Assembly: GCF_002261265.1 (NCBI RefSeq) | Contig: NZ_NEVK01000008.1 | Location: forward strand, 620,001 to 684,000 | Length of the DNA stretch: 64,000 nucleotides | Source: Bordetella genomosp. 7 | GTDB taxonomy: Bacteria; Pseudomonadota; Gammaproteobacteria; Burkholderiales; Burkholderiaceae_B | Direction: 5' to 3' | In this document: positions 7,916 to 17,330 of the stretch, piece after piece | Position numbering within the stretch: position 1 is the first letter of the stretch | Layout: each line of letters begins with the position of its first letter | Notes under the pieces: generated by a model | The model's database searches: none | The model's input: the letters and a program-made list of their open reading frames with translations, nothing else | Told to the model about the DNA's origin: nothing | Made by a program: the position numbers and the translations under genes

Positions 7916-10555
7916 CTAGGACGCCGTCTTGGCGGCTTTTTTTACCGCTTTCCTGGCGGCCTTCTTGGCCGCCGGTGGCTTGGCCGCAGTTTTCTTGGCC
8001 GCGGTCTTGGCTGCCGTCTTGGTGGCGGACTTGGTGGCGGACTTGGCGGGTGATTTCGCTGCCGTCCTGGCGGCGGACTTGGCCGGCGCGCGCCCCGTCT
8101 TGGCCGCGCGCGGCTCGAACTCGAAGCCCACCTTGCCGTCGGGCTGACGCACCAGGAACGCCTTGAACTTGCGGTTGGTGCGGCTCGACACGAAACCATC
8201 GAGCAGGTCGGTGCGGCCGTCGGCCAGAAGCTTGTGCATCTGCTCGCGCGAGATTTCCTGTTGCAGGATGATCTTGCCCGACCGGAAGTCGCATTGCTTC
8301 TCGGGGCCGACGGATTTTTCGCAGACGTAGCTCAGGCCATGTTCAAACACATGCGACCGGCATTTGGGGCACGGGCCCACGGGCGTATGCCCGCTGAAGT
8401 CCACCGGCTCGCTGCCGTCGTCTTCGTTCTGGCCGAAGTCGAACTCCAGCTTGTATTCGTCGCCGATGCGCAGGATGGCGGCAAACGGGCGCCCCATTTT
8501 GCTGATGAAGCCCTGCAGCGGGCCGATTTCGCGCTTGGCCAGCAGCTCTTCCACTTCGGGCAGCTCGAAGGTGCGTCCGCCCGGATGCTTGCCCATCGAG
8601 AAATCGCACTGGGTGCACGCGTAGCGGCGGTAGTTTTCCTTGACCACGCCGCCGCATTTCGGGCACGGCGTTTCAAGGGTGGCGTAGTCGCCCGGCACCG
8701 TGTCGCGTTCGTATTCTTTGGCGCGCTTGACGATGATCTGGGTCATCTGCGCGATTTCTCGCATGAACGCCGTGCGGTCGAGCCTGCCCTGCTCGATCTG
8801 CTTGAGTTTGTGTTCCCATTCGCCCGTCAGTTCAGGCGAAGTGAGTTCGCTGACATCGAGCCCCGAGAGCAGGGTCATGAGCTGGCGCGCCTTGGCGGTG
8901 GGCACCAGTTCGCGCCCTTCGCGCCGCAGGTATCCTTCGCCAAGCAGACCTTCGATAATGCCCGCCCGGGTGGCCGGGGTGCCCAGGCCTCGTTCGGACA
9001 TGGCCTCGCGCAGCTCTTCGTCGTCGACCAGCTTGCCCGCGCCTTCCATGGCCGAAAGCAGCGTCGCTTCGGTATAGCGTGGCGGCGGCTTGGTCGACAG
9101 ACCCACGGCCTCGACGTCTTCGGTGCGCACGGTTTCATTGTTGGCCACCGGCACCAGATTGGCGTCTTCGCCCTGGGCTTCTTTGCCGTACACCGCAAGC
9201 CAGCCCGGCGACACCAGCACCTTGCCTTCGGTCTTGAACCGATGGCCCTGTACCTCGGTGATGCGCGTGGTGACGCGATACTCGGCGGACGGAAAGAACA
9301 CCGCCAGGAAGCGCTTGAGCACCAGATCGTACAGCTTGCCTTCGGCCTCGCTCAGATCGTGCGGGATCTGCAGCGTGGGAATGATGGCAAAGTGATCCGA
9401 CACCTTCTTGTTGTCGAAAATGCGCCGGTTGGGCTTGACCCAGTTCTGCGTCACAACCGTGCCGGCATGCCGCGCAAGCTGGCCCACGGCGTTCGAGCCG
9501 CCCTTGGCCAGGGCCTGCATGGTTTCGCGCACGGTGCCCAGATAGTCTTCGGGCAGGTAGCGGGAATCGGTACGCGGATAGGTAAGCGCCTTGTGGCGTT
9601 CGTACAGGGTCTGGGCCAGGGCCAGCGTGGTCTTGGCCGAAAAGCCGAAGCGCCCGTTGGCCTCGCGCTGCAGCGAGGTCAGGTCGTACAGGGCGGGCGA
9701 TGCCTGCGTGGACGGCTTGGATTCTTCGGTGACGTTGCCGGGCTGCTGGCGGCAGGCCGCCACCACGCTCTGCGCGGCGGCCTGCGACCACAGGCGCGAT
9801 TCGCGCTTTTCGGGGTCGCGCTCGTCGCGCTTGAACTCCGGGTCGATCCAGCGGCCCTGGTACAGGCCCGCGGCGGCCACGAAGGTGGCGTGCACTTCCC
9901 AGTAATCGCGCGGCACGAATGCGCGGATGCGCGCCTCGCGTTCGGCCACGATGGCCAATGTGGGCGTCTGCACGCGCCCCACCGGGGTCTTGAAGAAACC
10001 GCCGTCCTTGCTGTTGAAGGCCGTCATGGCGCGGGTGCCGTTGATGCCGACCAGCCAGTCGGCCTCGGCGCGCGAGCGCGCGGCGGCTTCAAGCGGCTTG
10101 AGCTGTTCGTCGTCGCGCAGGTTCTCGAACGCTTCACGGATCGCGGCCTGCGTCATGGATTGCAGCCACAGACGGCGTATGGGTTTCTTTACCCCCGCAT
10201 ACTGGACGATATAGCGGAAGATCAGTTCGCCCTCGCGGCCCGCGTCACAGGCGTTGATCAGCGAATCGACGTCTTTGCGCTTGGCCAGCTTGACCAGCAG
10301 CTTCAGGCGTTCGGCCGAGCGCTTGTCTGCGGGCCCCAGTTCGAATTCCGGCGGAATTACGGGCAGGTGAGTGAAGCTCCATTTTCCCTTGACCGGATCG
10401 TTGGGCGCGACAAGACCGAGCAAATGCCCGATACTGGAAGCGAGCACGTAACGTTCGCTTTCAAAATAGTCGCCCTCGCGCGCGAAGCCTCCGAGGGCGC
10501 GTGATATATCAAGGGCTACCGAGGGCTTCTCGGCAATAATCAACGTTTTGCTCAT
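7916..10555 (-). CDS. topB: DNA topoisomerase III with a Lys/Ala-rich histone-like tail
   Basis: This 879-residue type IA topoisomerase relaxes or decatenates DNA. The TOPRIM domain begins MSKTLIIAEKPSVA and includes NACDAGREGELIFRY near residue 105. The active-site tyrosine is in ALTYPRTDSRYLPEDYL, about 40% along. Two C-terminal zinc-ribbon-like clusters follow, CPKCGG…YACTQCDF and CPKCRS…CEKSVGPEKQCDF. The final roughly 60 residues are an Ala/Lys repeat (AAKTAAKKTAAKPPAAKKAA and similar) like histone H1-type tails of Bordetella DNA-binding proteins. Such tails can bind DNA non-specifically, and that role here is inferred. The gene stands alone on the minus strand, with 62 bases separating it from the divergent membrane protein. 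Confidence 0.95.
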   Translation of the reverse strand: MSKTLIIAEKPSVALDISRALGGFAREGDYFESERYVLASSIGHLLGLVAPNDPVKGKWSFTHLPVIPPEFELGPADKRSAERLKLLVKLAKRKDVDSLINACDAGREGELIFRYIVQYAGVKKPIRRLWLQSMTQAAIREAFENLRDDEQLKPLEAAARSRAEADWLVGINGTRAMTAFNSKDGGFFKTPVGRVQTPTLAIVAEREARIRAFVPRDYWEVHATFVAAAGLYQGRWIDPEFKRDERDPEKRESRLWSQAAAQSVVAACRQQPGNVTEESKPSTQASPALYDLTSLQREANGRFGFSAKTTLALAQTLYERHKALTYPRTDSRYLPEDYLGTVRETMQALAKGGSNAVGQLARHAGTVVTQNWVKPNRRIFDNKKVSDHFAIIPTLQIPHDLSEAEGKLYDLVLKRFLAVFFPSAEYRVTTRITEVQGHRFKTEGKVLVSPGWLAVYGKEAQGEDANLVPVANNETVRTEDVEAVGLSTKPPPRYTEATLLSAMEGAGKLVDDEELREAMSERGLGTPATRAGIIEGLLGEGYLRREGRELVPTAKARQLMTLLSGLDVSELTSPELTGEWEHKLKQIEQGRLDRTAFMREIAQMTQIIVKRAKEYERDTVPGDYATLETPCPKCGGVVKENYRRYACTQCDFSMGKHPGGRTFELPEVEELLAKREIGPLQGFISKMGRPFAAILRIGDEYKLEFDFGQNEDDGSEPVDFSGHTPVGPCPKCRSHVFEHGLSYVCEKSVGPEKQCDFRSGKIILQQEISREQMHKLLADGRTDLLDGFVSSRTNRKFKAFLVRQPDGKVGFEFEPRAAKTGRAPAKSAARTAAKSPAKSATKSATKTAAKTAAKKTAAKPPAAKKAARKAVKKAAKTAS

Positions 10556-10617
10556 GGGTATCCAGTGGCGGTAGACCCGCCGGTGTAGCGCGGATAATAC
10601 GAGGGGAGATTCGCCGC

Positions 10618-13224
10618 ATGCAAGTCGGGGCTACAGGCCAGGCGGGTTCGGAACTGCACGCATGGCGGCAATTTTTGGGCCGCACCACGCTTTGGCTGGC
10701 CGTATGGCTGCTGGGCAGCGCCGTGATCTGCTGGGTAGCCGCCAACTGGCCGGACATGTCCAAGACGCAGCGCTTTGCCGGTGCGCAGGCGCTATTGGCC
10801 GGGTGCGTGCTGGCCGCAGCGTGGGCAGGTTGGCGCCTGCGGTCCAGCGGCGGCGCGCGCCGGCACGCGCCCGGCGCGCTGCTGACCCTGGGCGGTCTGT
10901 TGCTGGGCGCGTTGCTGGCCTTGCTAGGCCAGTCTTACCAGACGGGCGCCGACACCTGGGAACTCTTTGCCTGGTGGGCCGCGCTATTGTTGCCCTGGGC
11001 GCTGGTGGCAGCCAGCCAGGCAGTCTGGCTGCTATGGATAGCGGTCGTCAATATTGCGGCGCTGCTTTATTTGCAGCAATCGCCCAGCCCATTCTGGTGG
11101 AACCTCGACGCCAGCATACCTGCCCTGACGCTGGCCGCGCTAAATCTGACGATGCTGGCGGTGTGGGAATGCGCCGCGTGGCGCTGGCGGGCCGACACCC
11201 GCGTGGGACCGCGCGCGCTGGCCGCGCTGGTCATCGGCATCCTGGTCTTCAGCCTGACGTTCGGCGGTTCGGTGCTGTACGAGCTGGGCTCGATCAGGGG
11301 CGCAGCGTGGCTGGCCGTCACCCTGGGCCTGGGCTACTACTACCACCGCGGCCGGCGTGATCTGCTTATCCTGGCCATGCTGGCCGCCGGCGTCATCTGC
11401 GTGACGATGCGCCTGGCGGGCGAATGGCTGTTCCGCCTGGAACCGGGGCCTTGGGCCATTCTGCCCCTGGCAGGGCTCCTGATGGCCGAAGCCGTGTGGG
11501 CGGCGCGTTGGTTGCGCCGCCTGGCCGCCCGGCTGCCGACGGGCCGCGCGCTGGCCGACGCCGAACCGGCGGGGGCTTCGGCGGGCAACGCCGTGGCGCC
11601 CCCGGTTCTGGGCAGTCCCGTGGCCGAAGTGGCCGAACCCGCGGAACCGCCGCGCCTTGAGCCCGCCTGGTATGTGCAGGGCCTGCTGGGCCTGAGCGCC
11701 TGGCTGAGCACCCTGCTGCTGCTGGTTTTTCTGGCTGTTTCGGGCCTGGTGCAGACGCTGCAGGGCGCCCTGGTGGTGGGGCTGGTGCTTTGCGCCGGCG
11801 CGGTGGCCGTGCTGCGCACCGATGCGGGGCCTTTCTGGCGCCAGTGCGCCACGGCCCTGGGCTTTGCAGGCCAGATCCTGGTCGCGTTCGGCCTTTCCGA
11901 CTCGGCATCGCTGTCCAGCGCCTGCGCCTTCGTACTGTTGCTGGGGGCGGCCGTATATGCCTTGGCGCCAGACGCGCTGTTGCGGTTCCTGAGCGCCTGG
12001 ATGGTTGCGCTGGCGCTGGCCGGGCTCATCTGGTTGGGGCTGGTGCCTGGCCTGATGAGCAACGACCTGCTCGAAATGTGGCTCGATTTCGACACCTTGC
12101 AAGCCACCTTCGTGTGGCTGCCTGTGGCGGTGGCGGGCGGCTGGACAGCCGCGGCCGCTTTCTGCGTCGGGCATCGTCTGGCGCGCACGCGCCCGAATCT
12201 GCTGCTGCCGCTGGCCTGGGCATTCGTGCTTGCGGTGCAAAGCATGGTGTGGCTGGCCGGCGGCACGACCCTGGCGCAGTTGCCCGTCATCTGGGAAGCC
12301 AACCGGGTGGCCGCGATGCTGACGGTGGCAGGCGTGCTGTTGCCGGTGGGCAGCGCCCTGGCCGTATTGTGGCCGCGTCGGCACGCGCTGACCGCGGGGG
12401 TGATGTGGGGGGTGCCCCTGGCCTTGCTGGTGCTGGCACTGTTCTGGCTGCCCAGCCCGGGCATCGCCTTCGCGCTGGCCTGGATGTTGCTGGGCTTTGG
12501 CCTGAACCGGCGGCATCTGGCCGTTTTTGGCGGCCTGAGCCTGCTGGTCTATCTGCTTATCTATTATTACCAGCTGCAGGTGCCGCTGCTCGACAAGGCG
12601 CTGTGGCTGGGCGGGGCCGCCGTGCTTCTGTTCCTGCTGCGCGCCCTGCTGTGGCTGGTGCCTCGCCTGACCCGCACGGCGCCGCCCACCGAGCAGGCCG
12701 TGGCCGACCCGCCGGGCGCGGCATTGCGCTGGCGTACGGCCGTGGTGCTGGGCGGCCTGGTGCTTGCGCTCGGGTTCGTCAATACCGCGATCTGGCAACG
12801 CGAGGGACTGCTGGCCACGGGCCGCGTGGCCATCCTGGAACTGGCGCCGGTGGATCCGCGTTCGTTGATGCAGGGCGACTACATGGCCTTGCGCTTTGCC
12901 GCCGGCGACGAGGTCATGCAGCGGTTCGCTGCGCACACGCCGGGCAAGCCCCTGCTCGACGGCTATGTCGTGTTGGTGCCGGACGGCAAAGGCGTGGCGC
13001 AGGTGGCGCGCATCCAGCCGCAGGCGCAACCGCAGGCCGCCAACGAAATCGCCCTGCGCTACCGCATGCGGGGCGGCCAGGTGCGCATCGTCACCAACGC
13101 GTACTTCTTTCCCGAAGGGCAGGCCGAACGTTACGAGTCGGCGCGGTATGGCGAAGTTCGGGTGGGCAAAGACGGCACGGGGCTGCTGGTGCGCATGCTC
13201 GGGGCGGATCTGCAGCCGCTGTAG
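10618..13224 (+). CDS. Large multispanning membrane protein: DUF2157 + DUF4401 + GDYXXLXY domains
   Basis: This 868-residue membrane protein appears to fuse three domains that are separate genes in many bacteria. Residues to about 330 resemble DUF2157: a soluble start, then repeated hydrophobic segments. The middle resembles DUF4401, with about ten further membrane segments. The C-terminal 170 residues carry the GDYXXLXY signature as QGDYMALRFA, followed by a likely periplasmic domain (GYVVLVPDGKGVAQVARI). A proline/alanine-rich linker lies at about 310-350 (AEPAGASAGNAVAPPVL). The function of these families is not established. Domain boundaries are estimated by eye. It ends 10 bases from the convergent gluQ stop. 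Confidence 0.82.
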   Translation: MQVGATGQAGSELHAWRQFLGRTTLWLAVWLLGSAVICWVAANWPDMSKTQRFAGAQALLAGCVLAAAWAGWRLRSSGGARRHAPGALLTLGGLLLGALLALLGQSYQTGADTWELFAWWAALLLPWALVAASQAVWLLWIAVVNIAALLYLQQSPSPFWWNLDASIPALTLAALNLTMLAVWECAAWRWRADTRVGPRALAALVIGILVFSLTFGGSVLYELGSIRGAAWLAVTLGLGYYYHRGRRDLLILAMLAAGVICVTMRLAGEWLFRLEPGPWAILPLAGLLMAEAVWAARWLRRLAARLPTGRALADAEPAGASAGNAVAPPVLGSPVAEVAEPAEPPRLEPAWYVQGLLGLSAWLSTLLLLVFLAVSGLVQTLQGALVVGLVLCAGAVAVLRTDAGPFWRQCATALGFAGQILVAFGLSDSASLSSACAFVLLLGAAVYALAPDALLRFLSAWMVALALAGLIWLGLVPGLMSNDLLEMWLDFDTLQATFVWLPVAVAGGWTAAAAFCVGHRLARTRPNLLLPLAWAFVLAVQSMVWLAGGTTLAQLPVIWEANRVAAMLTVAGVLLPVGSALAVLWPRRHALTAGVMWGVPLALLVLALFWLPSPGIAFALAWMLLGFGLNRRHLAVFGGLSLLVYLLIYYYQLQVPLLDKALWLGGAAVLLFLLRALLWLVPRLTRTAPPTEQAVADPPGAALRWRTAVVLGGLVLALGFVNTAIWQREGLLATGRVAILELAPVDPRSLMQGDYMALRFAAGDEVMQRFAAHTPGKPLLDGYVVLVPDGKGVAQVARIQPQAQPQAANEIALRYRMRGGQVRIVTNAYFFPEGQAERYESARYGEVRVGKDGTGLLVRMLGADLQPL

Positions 13225-13234
13225 GGGCGCCGCG

Positions 13235-14122
13235 CTACCGCGCGGCCTGTGGCCCGTAGCGCGCCGACCAGCGGGCGGTGGCTGCCGCCAGGAATTCGCC
13301 TGGCGTCGCGGCCTGCAAGGGCGCAAAATCCAGCGCCTGCCAGGCCTGGGCCAGCATGGCCAGCGGCCGGGCCGTGTCGATGGCCGGCGCGCCGTTCTGT
13401 TTCGATAACTTCAGCCCGCTTTGGGGGTCGGTTACCAACGGCACGTGCATGACGCGCGGCGGCCCCGCGCCCAGCAGCCGGGCCAGGATACGCTGGCGAG
13501 CCGTGGAACTGAGCAGGTCGGCGCCGCGCACGACGTCGGTGACGCCCTGCTCGGCGTCATCCACCACGACCGCCAGCTGGTAGGCCCACAGGCCATCGGC
13601 ACGCCTGAGCACGAAGTCGCCCACGGCGCGGGCCACGTCCTGTTGCTGCGGCCCCAGCCATCGGTCGGTAAAGTGTTCGCAACCCGGCGGCACGCGCAGC
13701 CGCCATGCGCGGGCCTGTCGGCCAGGGGGCAGGCCATGCCGGCAGGTACCGGGATACGGGCGCTCGCCGTCGGTGACGGTGCCCGGCCCGCGCAGCGATG
13801 AATCGGCGATTTCCCGCCGCGTGCAGCCGCACCCATAGACCAGGCCTTGCGAGGCAAGCCTGTCGAAGGCGCGCTGGTAGGCGTCGCCACGCCGTGACTG
13901 CCACCAGATGTCGCCATCCCAGTGCAGTTCCAGGCGGCGCAGTTGCTGCATGATGGTTTCGGCGGCGCCCGCGACGGTGCGCGGGGAATCGACATCTTCG
14001 ATGCGCAGCAGCCAGCGGCCGCCATGCGCGCGCGCATCCAGCCAGCTGGCCAGGGCGGCTACCAGCGAACCCAGGTGCAGCGGCCCGCTAGGGCTGGGGG
14101 CGAAGCGACCTACGTAGTTCAC
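13235..14122 (-). CDS. gluQ: Glutamyl-Q tRNA(Asp) synthetase
   Basis: This 295-residue truncated glutamyl-tRNA synthetase paralogue attaches glutamate to queuosine-34 of tRNA(Asp). The HIGH-type motif is [12 protein letters not shown] near the N-terminus, and the KMSKS-type motif is KLSKQNGA about 80 residues from the end. Zinc-binding cysteines appear in [10 protein letters not shown] and later in YPGTCRHG. It lacks the anticodon-binding domain, as expected for GluQRS. The start codon is GTG at 14122, placed three bases after the smg stop, so translation is probably coupled to smg. In many gammaproteobacteria gluQ follows dksA, so the smg link is a different context. Confidence 0.93.
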   Translation of the reverse strand: MNYVGRFAPSPSGPLHLGSLVAALASWLDARAHGGRWLLRIEDVDSPRTVAGAAETIMQQLRRLELHWDGDIWWQSRRGDAYQRAFDRLASQGLVYGCGCTRREIADSSLRGPGTVTDGERPYPGTCRHGLPPGRQARAWRLRVPPGCEHFTDRWLGPQQQDVARAVGDFVLRRADGLWAYQLAVVVDDAEQGVTDVVRGADLLSSTARQRILARLLGAGPPRVMHVPLVTDPQSGLKLSKQNGAPAIDTARPLAMLAQAWQALDFAPLQAATPGEFLAAATARWSARYGPQAAR

Positions 14123-14125
14123 GGC

Positions 14126-14584
14126 TCAGTGGAGCCTGCGCACACCATCGTCGTCGAGCAGTTCTTCGAGAACCAGGTTGTCGATTTCGGCTTCCTGGCT
14201 CCAGAGGACCATCAGGGCGATGATCTTGATCTTGGCCAGCGATACCGGGGTTTCCGGCGCTGCCAGGGCGCGGTCGATGACGATTTCGCGCAATGGCGCC
14301 GGCAGCACGCCGGCCGATTCGAGAAATGCGATGAACCCGATGGATTCGGTGCCGAGCTGTTGGTATTCGGAGTCGGTGTAGATACGGACGCCGGAGCTGG
14401 GAGCCTGGGCGAGATCGACGCAGCGTTCGGTGGTTTCGGCCAGGCCATAAAGCCAGCCCAGCGCGTCGTCGATGTCATCGTGCTCGAAGCCGGCGGCAGC
14501 AAGGCGTTTGGCGAGAACGTCGGCCGCGGGACAGGCTTGCGGCGTGTAGTAGTTTTCGAACAAATAGACGAGGATATCGAACAT
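14126..14584 (-). CDS. smg: Smg family protein (DUF494)
   Basis: This 152-residue protein begins MFDILVYLFENYYTP and ends EELLDDDGVRRLH, which is the pattern of the Smg/DUF494 family, often found near dprA and topoisomerase genes. Its molecular function is unknown. It is small, acidic and without membrane segments. The start at 14584 matches the family N-terminus, and an ATG at 14593 adds only MRH. The open frame continues upstream to 16021 but that part is antisense to the D-threonine aldolase gene and is not coding. It is probably co-transcribed with gluQ. Confidence 0.88.
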   Translation of the reverse strand: MFDILVYLFENYYTPQACPAADVLAKRLAAAGFEHDDIDDALGWLYGLAETTERCVDLAQAPSSGVRIYTDSEYQQLGTESIGFIAFLESAGVLPAPLREIVIDRALAAPETPVSLAKIKIIALMVLWSQEAEIDNLVLEELLDDDGVRRLH

Positions 14585-14839
14585 ATGGCGCATTGTCGTG
14601 CCGGTTTGCACAGTCGGCCCGCATATCGGCAAACCAGCAAACGTGAATTTAACTGTACGCTGAAACGTCATCCGGGGCAACTTCACCCTACCGGGTTGGC
14701 GATATACAACGGAAGGCGCGCTCCCGGCCCGCAATCGAGGCGGCCGCCGCAGCGGCGGATACACTAAACCGCAATGAAACACCCAGTGGGCGTCTGTCCT
14801 GGCGCCACGCATGTTCGTACGAAAAAGGAACGCACATTC

Positions 14840-15979
14840 ATGGCTGTCCACCCTTCGGTATCCGTCCCCGGTTTGATTCCTGCTGCGGCGGCGGGCGACC
14901 CGCTGGCCCGGGTCGACACGCCCAGCCTGGTGCTGGACCTGGACGCCTTCGAACACAACCTGCGGGCGATGCAGGCCTGGGCCGACCGCCACGGCGTGCG
15001 CCTGCGCCCGCACGCCAAGGCGCACAAGTGCCCGGAAATTGCGCGACGGCAGCTGGCCCTGGGCGCCCGCGGCATCTGCTGCCAGAAGGTCAGCGAGGCG
15101 GTTCCGTTCGTGGCGGCGGGCATCGATGACGTGCACATCAGCAACGAAATCGTCGGGCCGGCCAAGCTGGCGCTGCTGGCGCAACTGGCGCGCGCGGCCC
15201 GCGTCAGCGTGTGCGTGGACGACGCCGGCAACCTGGCCGATATTTCCGCCGCCATGACACAGGCCGGGGCCCAGGTCGAAGTGCTGGTCGAGATCGATGT
15301 CGGACAGGGCCGTTGCGGCGTTCCGGATGTGGCCGAAGCCGTGGCGCTGGCGCGGCGCGTGCAGGATCTGCCCGGTGTGAGCTTCGGAGGCTTGCAGGCC
15401 TATCACGGGTCGGCGCAGCATGTGCGCAGCCACGCCGGACGCGCCGAGGCGGCCTCGCGCGCGGCCCGCCTGGCGGCCGAGTGCGCGCGCGCGCTGCGTT
15501 CGGCCGGCATCCCGTGCGACCGCATTACCGGCGCGGGTACGGGCAGCGCGGAATTCGATGCGGCGTCGGGCGTGTACACAGAGCTGCAAGCGGGCTCGTA
15601 CGCGTTCATGGATGGCGACTACGGCGCCAACGACTGGTCGGGGCCGTTGGCTTTCCGCCACAGCCTTTACCTGCTGGCTACGGTCATGAGCCGGCCCGTG
15701 GCGGGCCGGGCGGTGGTGGATGCGGGGCTTAAATCCACCACCATTGAAAGCGGCTTGCCCCGCGTGGCCGGCCGCGACGGCTTGCGCTATATAGCCGCCA
15801 ACGACGAACACGGCGTGCTGGAAGTCGCCGCCGATGCGAACGTGCGGCTGGGCGATACGTTGCTGCTGGTGCCCGCTCACGTCGATCCCACCTTCAACCT
15901 GCACGATACCCTGGTGGCCTATCGCGACGGCGTGGTCGAGGGCATCTGGGACATCGCCGCGCGCGGGCTGAGCCGCTAA
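14840..15979 (+). CDS. D-threonine aldolase (metal- and PLP-dependent)
   Basis: This 379-residue enzyme cleaves D-threonine (and related D-beta-hydroxy amino acids) to glycine and an aldehyde. It is a fold-type III PLP enzyme with an N-terminal alanine-racemase-like barrel. The likely PLP lysine is Lys60 in RPHAKAHKC. His347 and Asp349 in [12 protein letters not shown] match the metal ligands I recall for the Alcaligenes/Achromobacter xylosoxidans enzyme. [20 protein letters not shown] and [10 protein letters not shown] are family segments. ATG 14840 is chosen because AAGGAA lies nine bases upstream; an ATG at 14774 adds 22 atypical residues. It lies 101 bases before the aminotransferase on the same strand. 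Confidence 0.9.
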   Translation: MAVHPSVSVPGLIPAAAAGDPLARVDTPSLVLDLDAFEHNLRAMQAWADRHGVRLRPHAKAHKCPEIARRQLALGARGICCQKVSEAVPFVAAGIDDVHISNEIVGPAKLALLAQLARAARVSVCVDDAGNLADISAAMTQAGAQVEVLVEIDVGQGRCGVPDVAEAVALARRVQDLPGVSFGGLQAYHGSAQHVRSHAGRAEAASRAARLAAECARALRSAGIPCDRITGAGTGSAEFDAASGVYTELQAGSYAFMDGDYGANDWSGPLAFRHSLYLLATVMSRPVAGRAVVDAGLKSTTIESGLPRVAGRDGLRYIAANDEHGVLEVAADANVRLGDTLLLVPAHVDPTFNLHDTLVAYRDGVVEGIWDIAARGLSR

Positions 15980-16080
15980 GGCGGCGTACGGCGCGGGCGC
16001 CGGCCCGCCCGCGGCCGCCATACGGTGCTAAATTGCAGGTTTTCCACCCCCCCTTGTTTCCCTATTCCGCAGGAACCGCC

Positions 16081-17271
16081 ATGGAATTCAGCCAGTTCAA
16101 CGTCAATGCCCTCATGGAGATCACCGCTCGCCCGGACCTGGTGTTCGTGCGAGGCCAGGGCTCCTGGCTGGAGGATCACACGGGCAAGCGATACCTGGAT
16201 TTCGTGCAGGGTTGGGCGGTGAACACGCTGGGCCACTGCGCGCCGGAAATGAAGCGCGCGCTGATCGAGCAGGCCGACAAGCTGATGAACCCGTCGCCCG
16301 CGTTCTATAACGCGCCGTCGATCGAACTGGCCCAGCGGCTGACGGGCGCATCGTGCTTTGATCGCGTGTTCTTTGCCAACAGCGGCGCCGAGGCCAACGA
16401 AGGCGCCATCAAGCTGGCGCGCAAGTGGGGGCGCGTCAAGCGCAATGGCGCCTACAAGATCATCACGATGAACCACGGCTTTCATGGCCGCACGCTGGCC
16501 ACCATGTCGGCTTCCGGCAAGCCGGGCTGGGACACGATGTATGCGCCGCAGGTCGAAGGCTTTCCGAAGGCCGAACTCAACGACCTGGATTCGGTGCGCG
16601 CGCTGATCGACAACCAGACCGTGGCCATCATGCTCGAGCCGGTGCAGGGCGAGTCGGGCGTGGTTCCGGCCACCCCCGAGTTCATGAAGGGCCTGCGCCA
16701 ATTGGCCGACGAGCACCAGCTGCTGCTTATCGTCGACGAAGTGCAGACCGGCATGGGCCGCACGGGCAAGCTCTTCGCCTACCAGCACTTCGACGTTGTG
16801 CCCGACATCATGACGCTGGCCAAAGGCATCGGCGGCGGCGTGCCGCTGGCCGCGCTGCTCGCCCGCGAGGAAGTCTGCGTGTTCGCGCACGGCGACCAGG
16901 GCGGCACCTACAACGGCAACCCGCTGATGGCCGCCGTGGGCGTGGCCGTGTTCGACACGCTGGCCTCGCCGGGCTTCATGGATACCATGCGCGCCCGCAG
17001 CCAGCAGTTGTCGGAAGGCTTGCTGGCCTTGTCGTCCAAGCGCGGCCTGCGCGGCGAACGCGGCATGGGCCTGTTGCGCGCGCTGATCCTGGACCGCGAC
17101 GACGGCCCCGCCATTGTCGACGCGGCGCGTAACCTGGCGCCGCAAGGCCTGCTGCTGAACGCGCCGCGCGGCAACCTGCTGCGCTTCATGCCTGCATTGA
17201 ACGTCACCGAGGCAGAGATCGAGACGATGCTGTCGCAACTCGACGGCGTGATCGGCGCGTTGCGCAAATAA
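16081..17271 (+). CDS. argD: Acetylornithine aminotransferase family (class-III PLP aminotransferase)
   Basis: This 396-residue class-III aminotransferase probably converts N-acetylornithine to its semialdehyde in arginine synthesis (also succinyldiaminopimelate in some members). It shows [20 protein letters not shown] (phosphate and substrate loop), HGFHGRT, Asp219 in [15 protein letters not shown] and the PLP lysine Lys248 in TLAKGIGGG. The start at 16081 has a short GGAA motif and gives the usual N-terminus. An earlier ATG at 16033 would add 16 residues. It ends before a strong hairpin terminator. Related 4-aminobutyrate transaminases are longer, which favours the ArgD assignment. Confidence 0.88.
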   Translation: MEFSQFNVNALMEITARPDLVFVRGQGSWLEDHTGKRYLDFVQGWAVNTLGHCAPEMKRALIEQADKLMNPSPAFYNAPSIELAQRLTGASCFDRVFFANSGAEANEGAIKLARKWGRVKRNGAYKIITMNHGFHGRTLATMSASGKPGWDTMYAPQVEGFPKAELNDLDSVRALIDNQTVAIMLEPVQGESGVVPATPEFMKGLRQLADEHQLLLIVDEVQTGMGRTGKLFAYQHFDVVPDIMTLAKGIGGGVPLAALLAREEVCVFAHGDQGGTYNGNPLMAAVGVAVFDTLASPGFMDTMRARSQQLSEGLLALSSKRGLRGERGMGLLRALILDRDDGPAIVDAARNLAPQGLLLNAPRGNLLRFMPALNVTEAEIETMLSQLDGVIGALRK

Positions 17272-17291
17272 CCGCCTGCCCGCATGGCACG

Positions 17292-17330
17292 GGGCCCGGC
17301 TGGCTTGCTGTCAGCCGGGCCCTTTTGTTT
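17292..17330 (+). terminator. Rho-independent terminator of argD, overlapping the 3' end of the convergent gene
   Basis: An 11-bp perfect stem (GGGCCCGGCTG and CAGCCGGGCCC, 17292-17302 and 17312-17322) with a nine-base loop is followed by TTTTGTTT. The right arm lies inside the last codons of the convergent acyl-CoA synthetase gene, whose stop is at 17311-17313. Confidence 0.88.

Noticed and set aside
8234-10504. 756-residue open frame antisense to topB
   Set aside because: Shadow of the topB frame; no domain similarity.
11140-13326. 728-residue minus-strand frame opposite the membrane fusion protein
   Set aside because: His/Gln/Arg-rich composition typical of antisense reading of a hydrophobic GC-rich gene.
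14585-16021. Upstream extension of the smg frame
   Set aside because: It is antisense to D-threonine aldolase, and Smg proteins begin at MFD.
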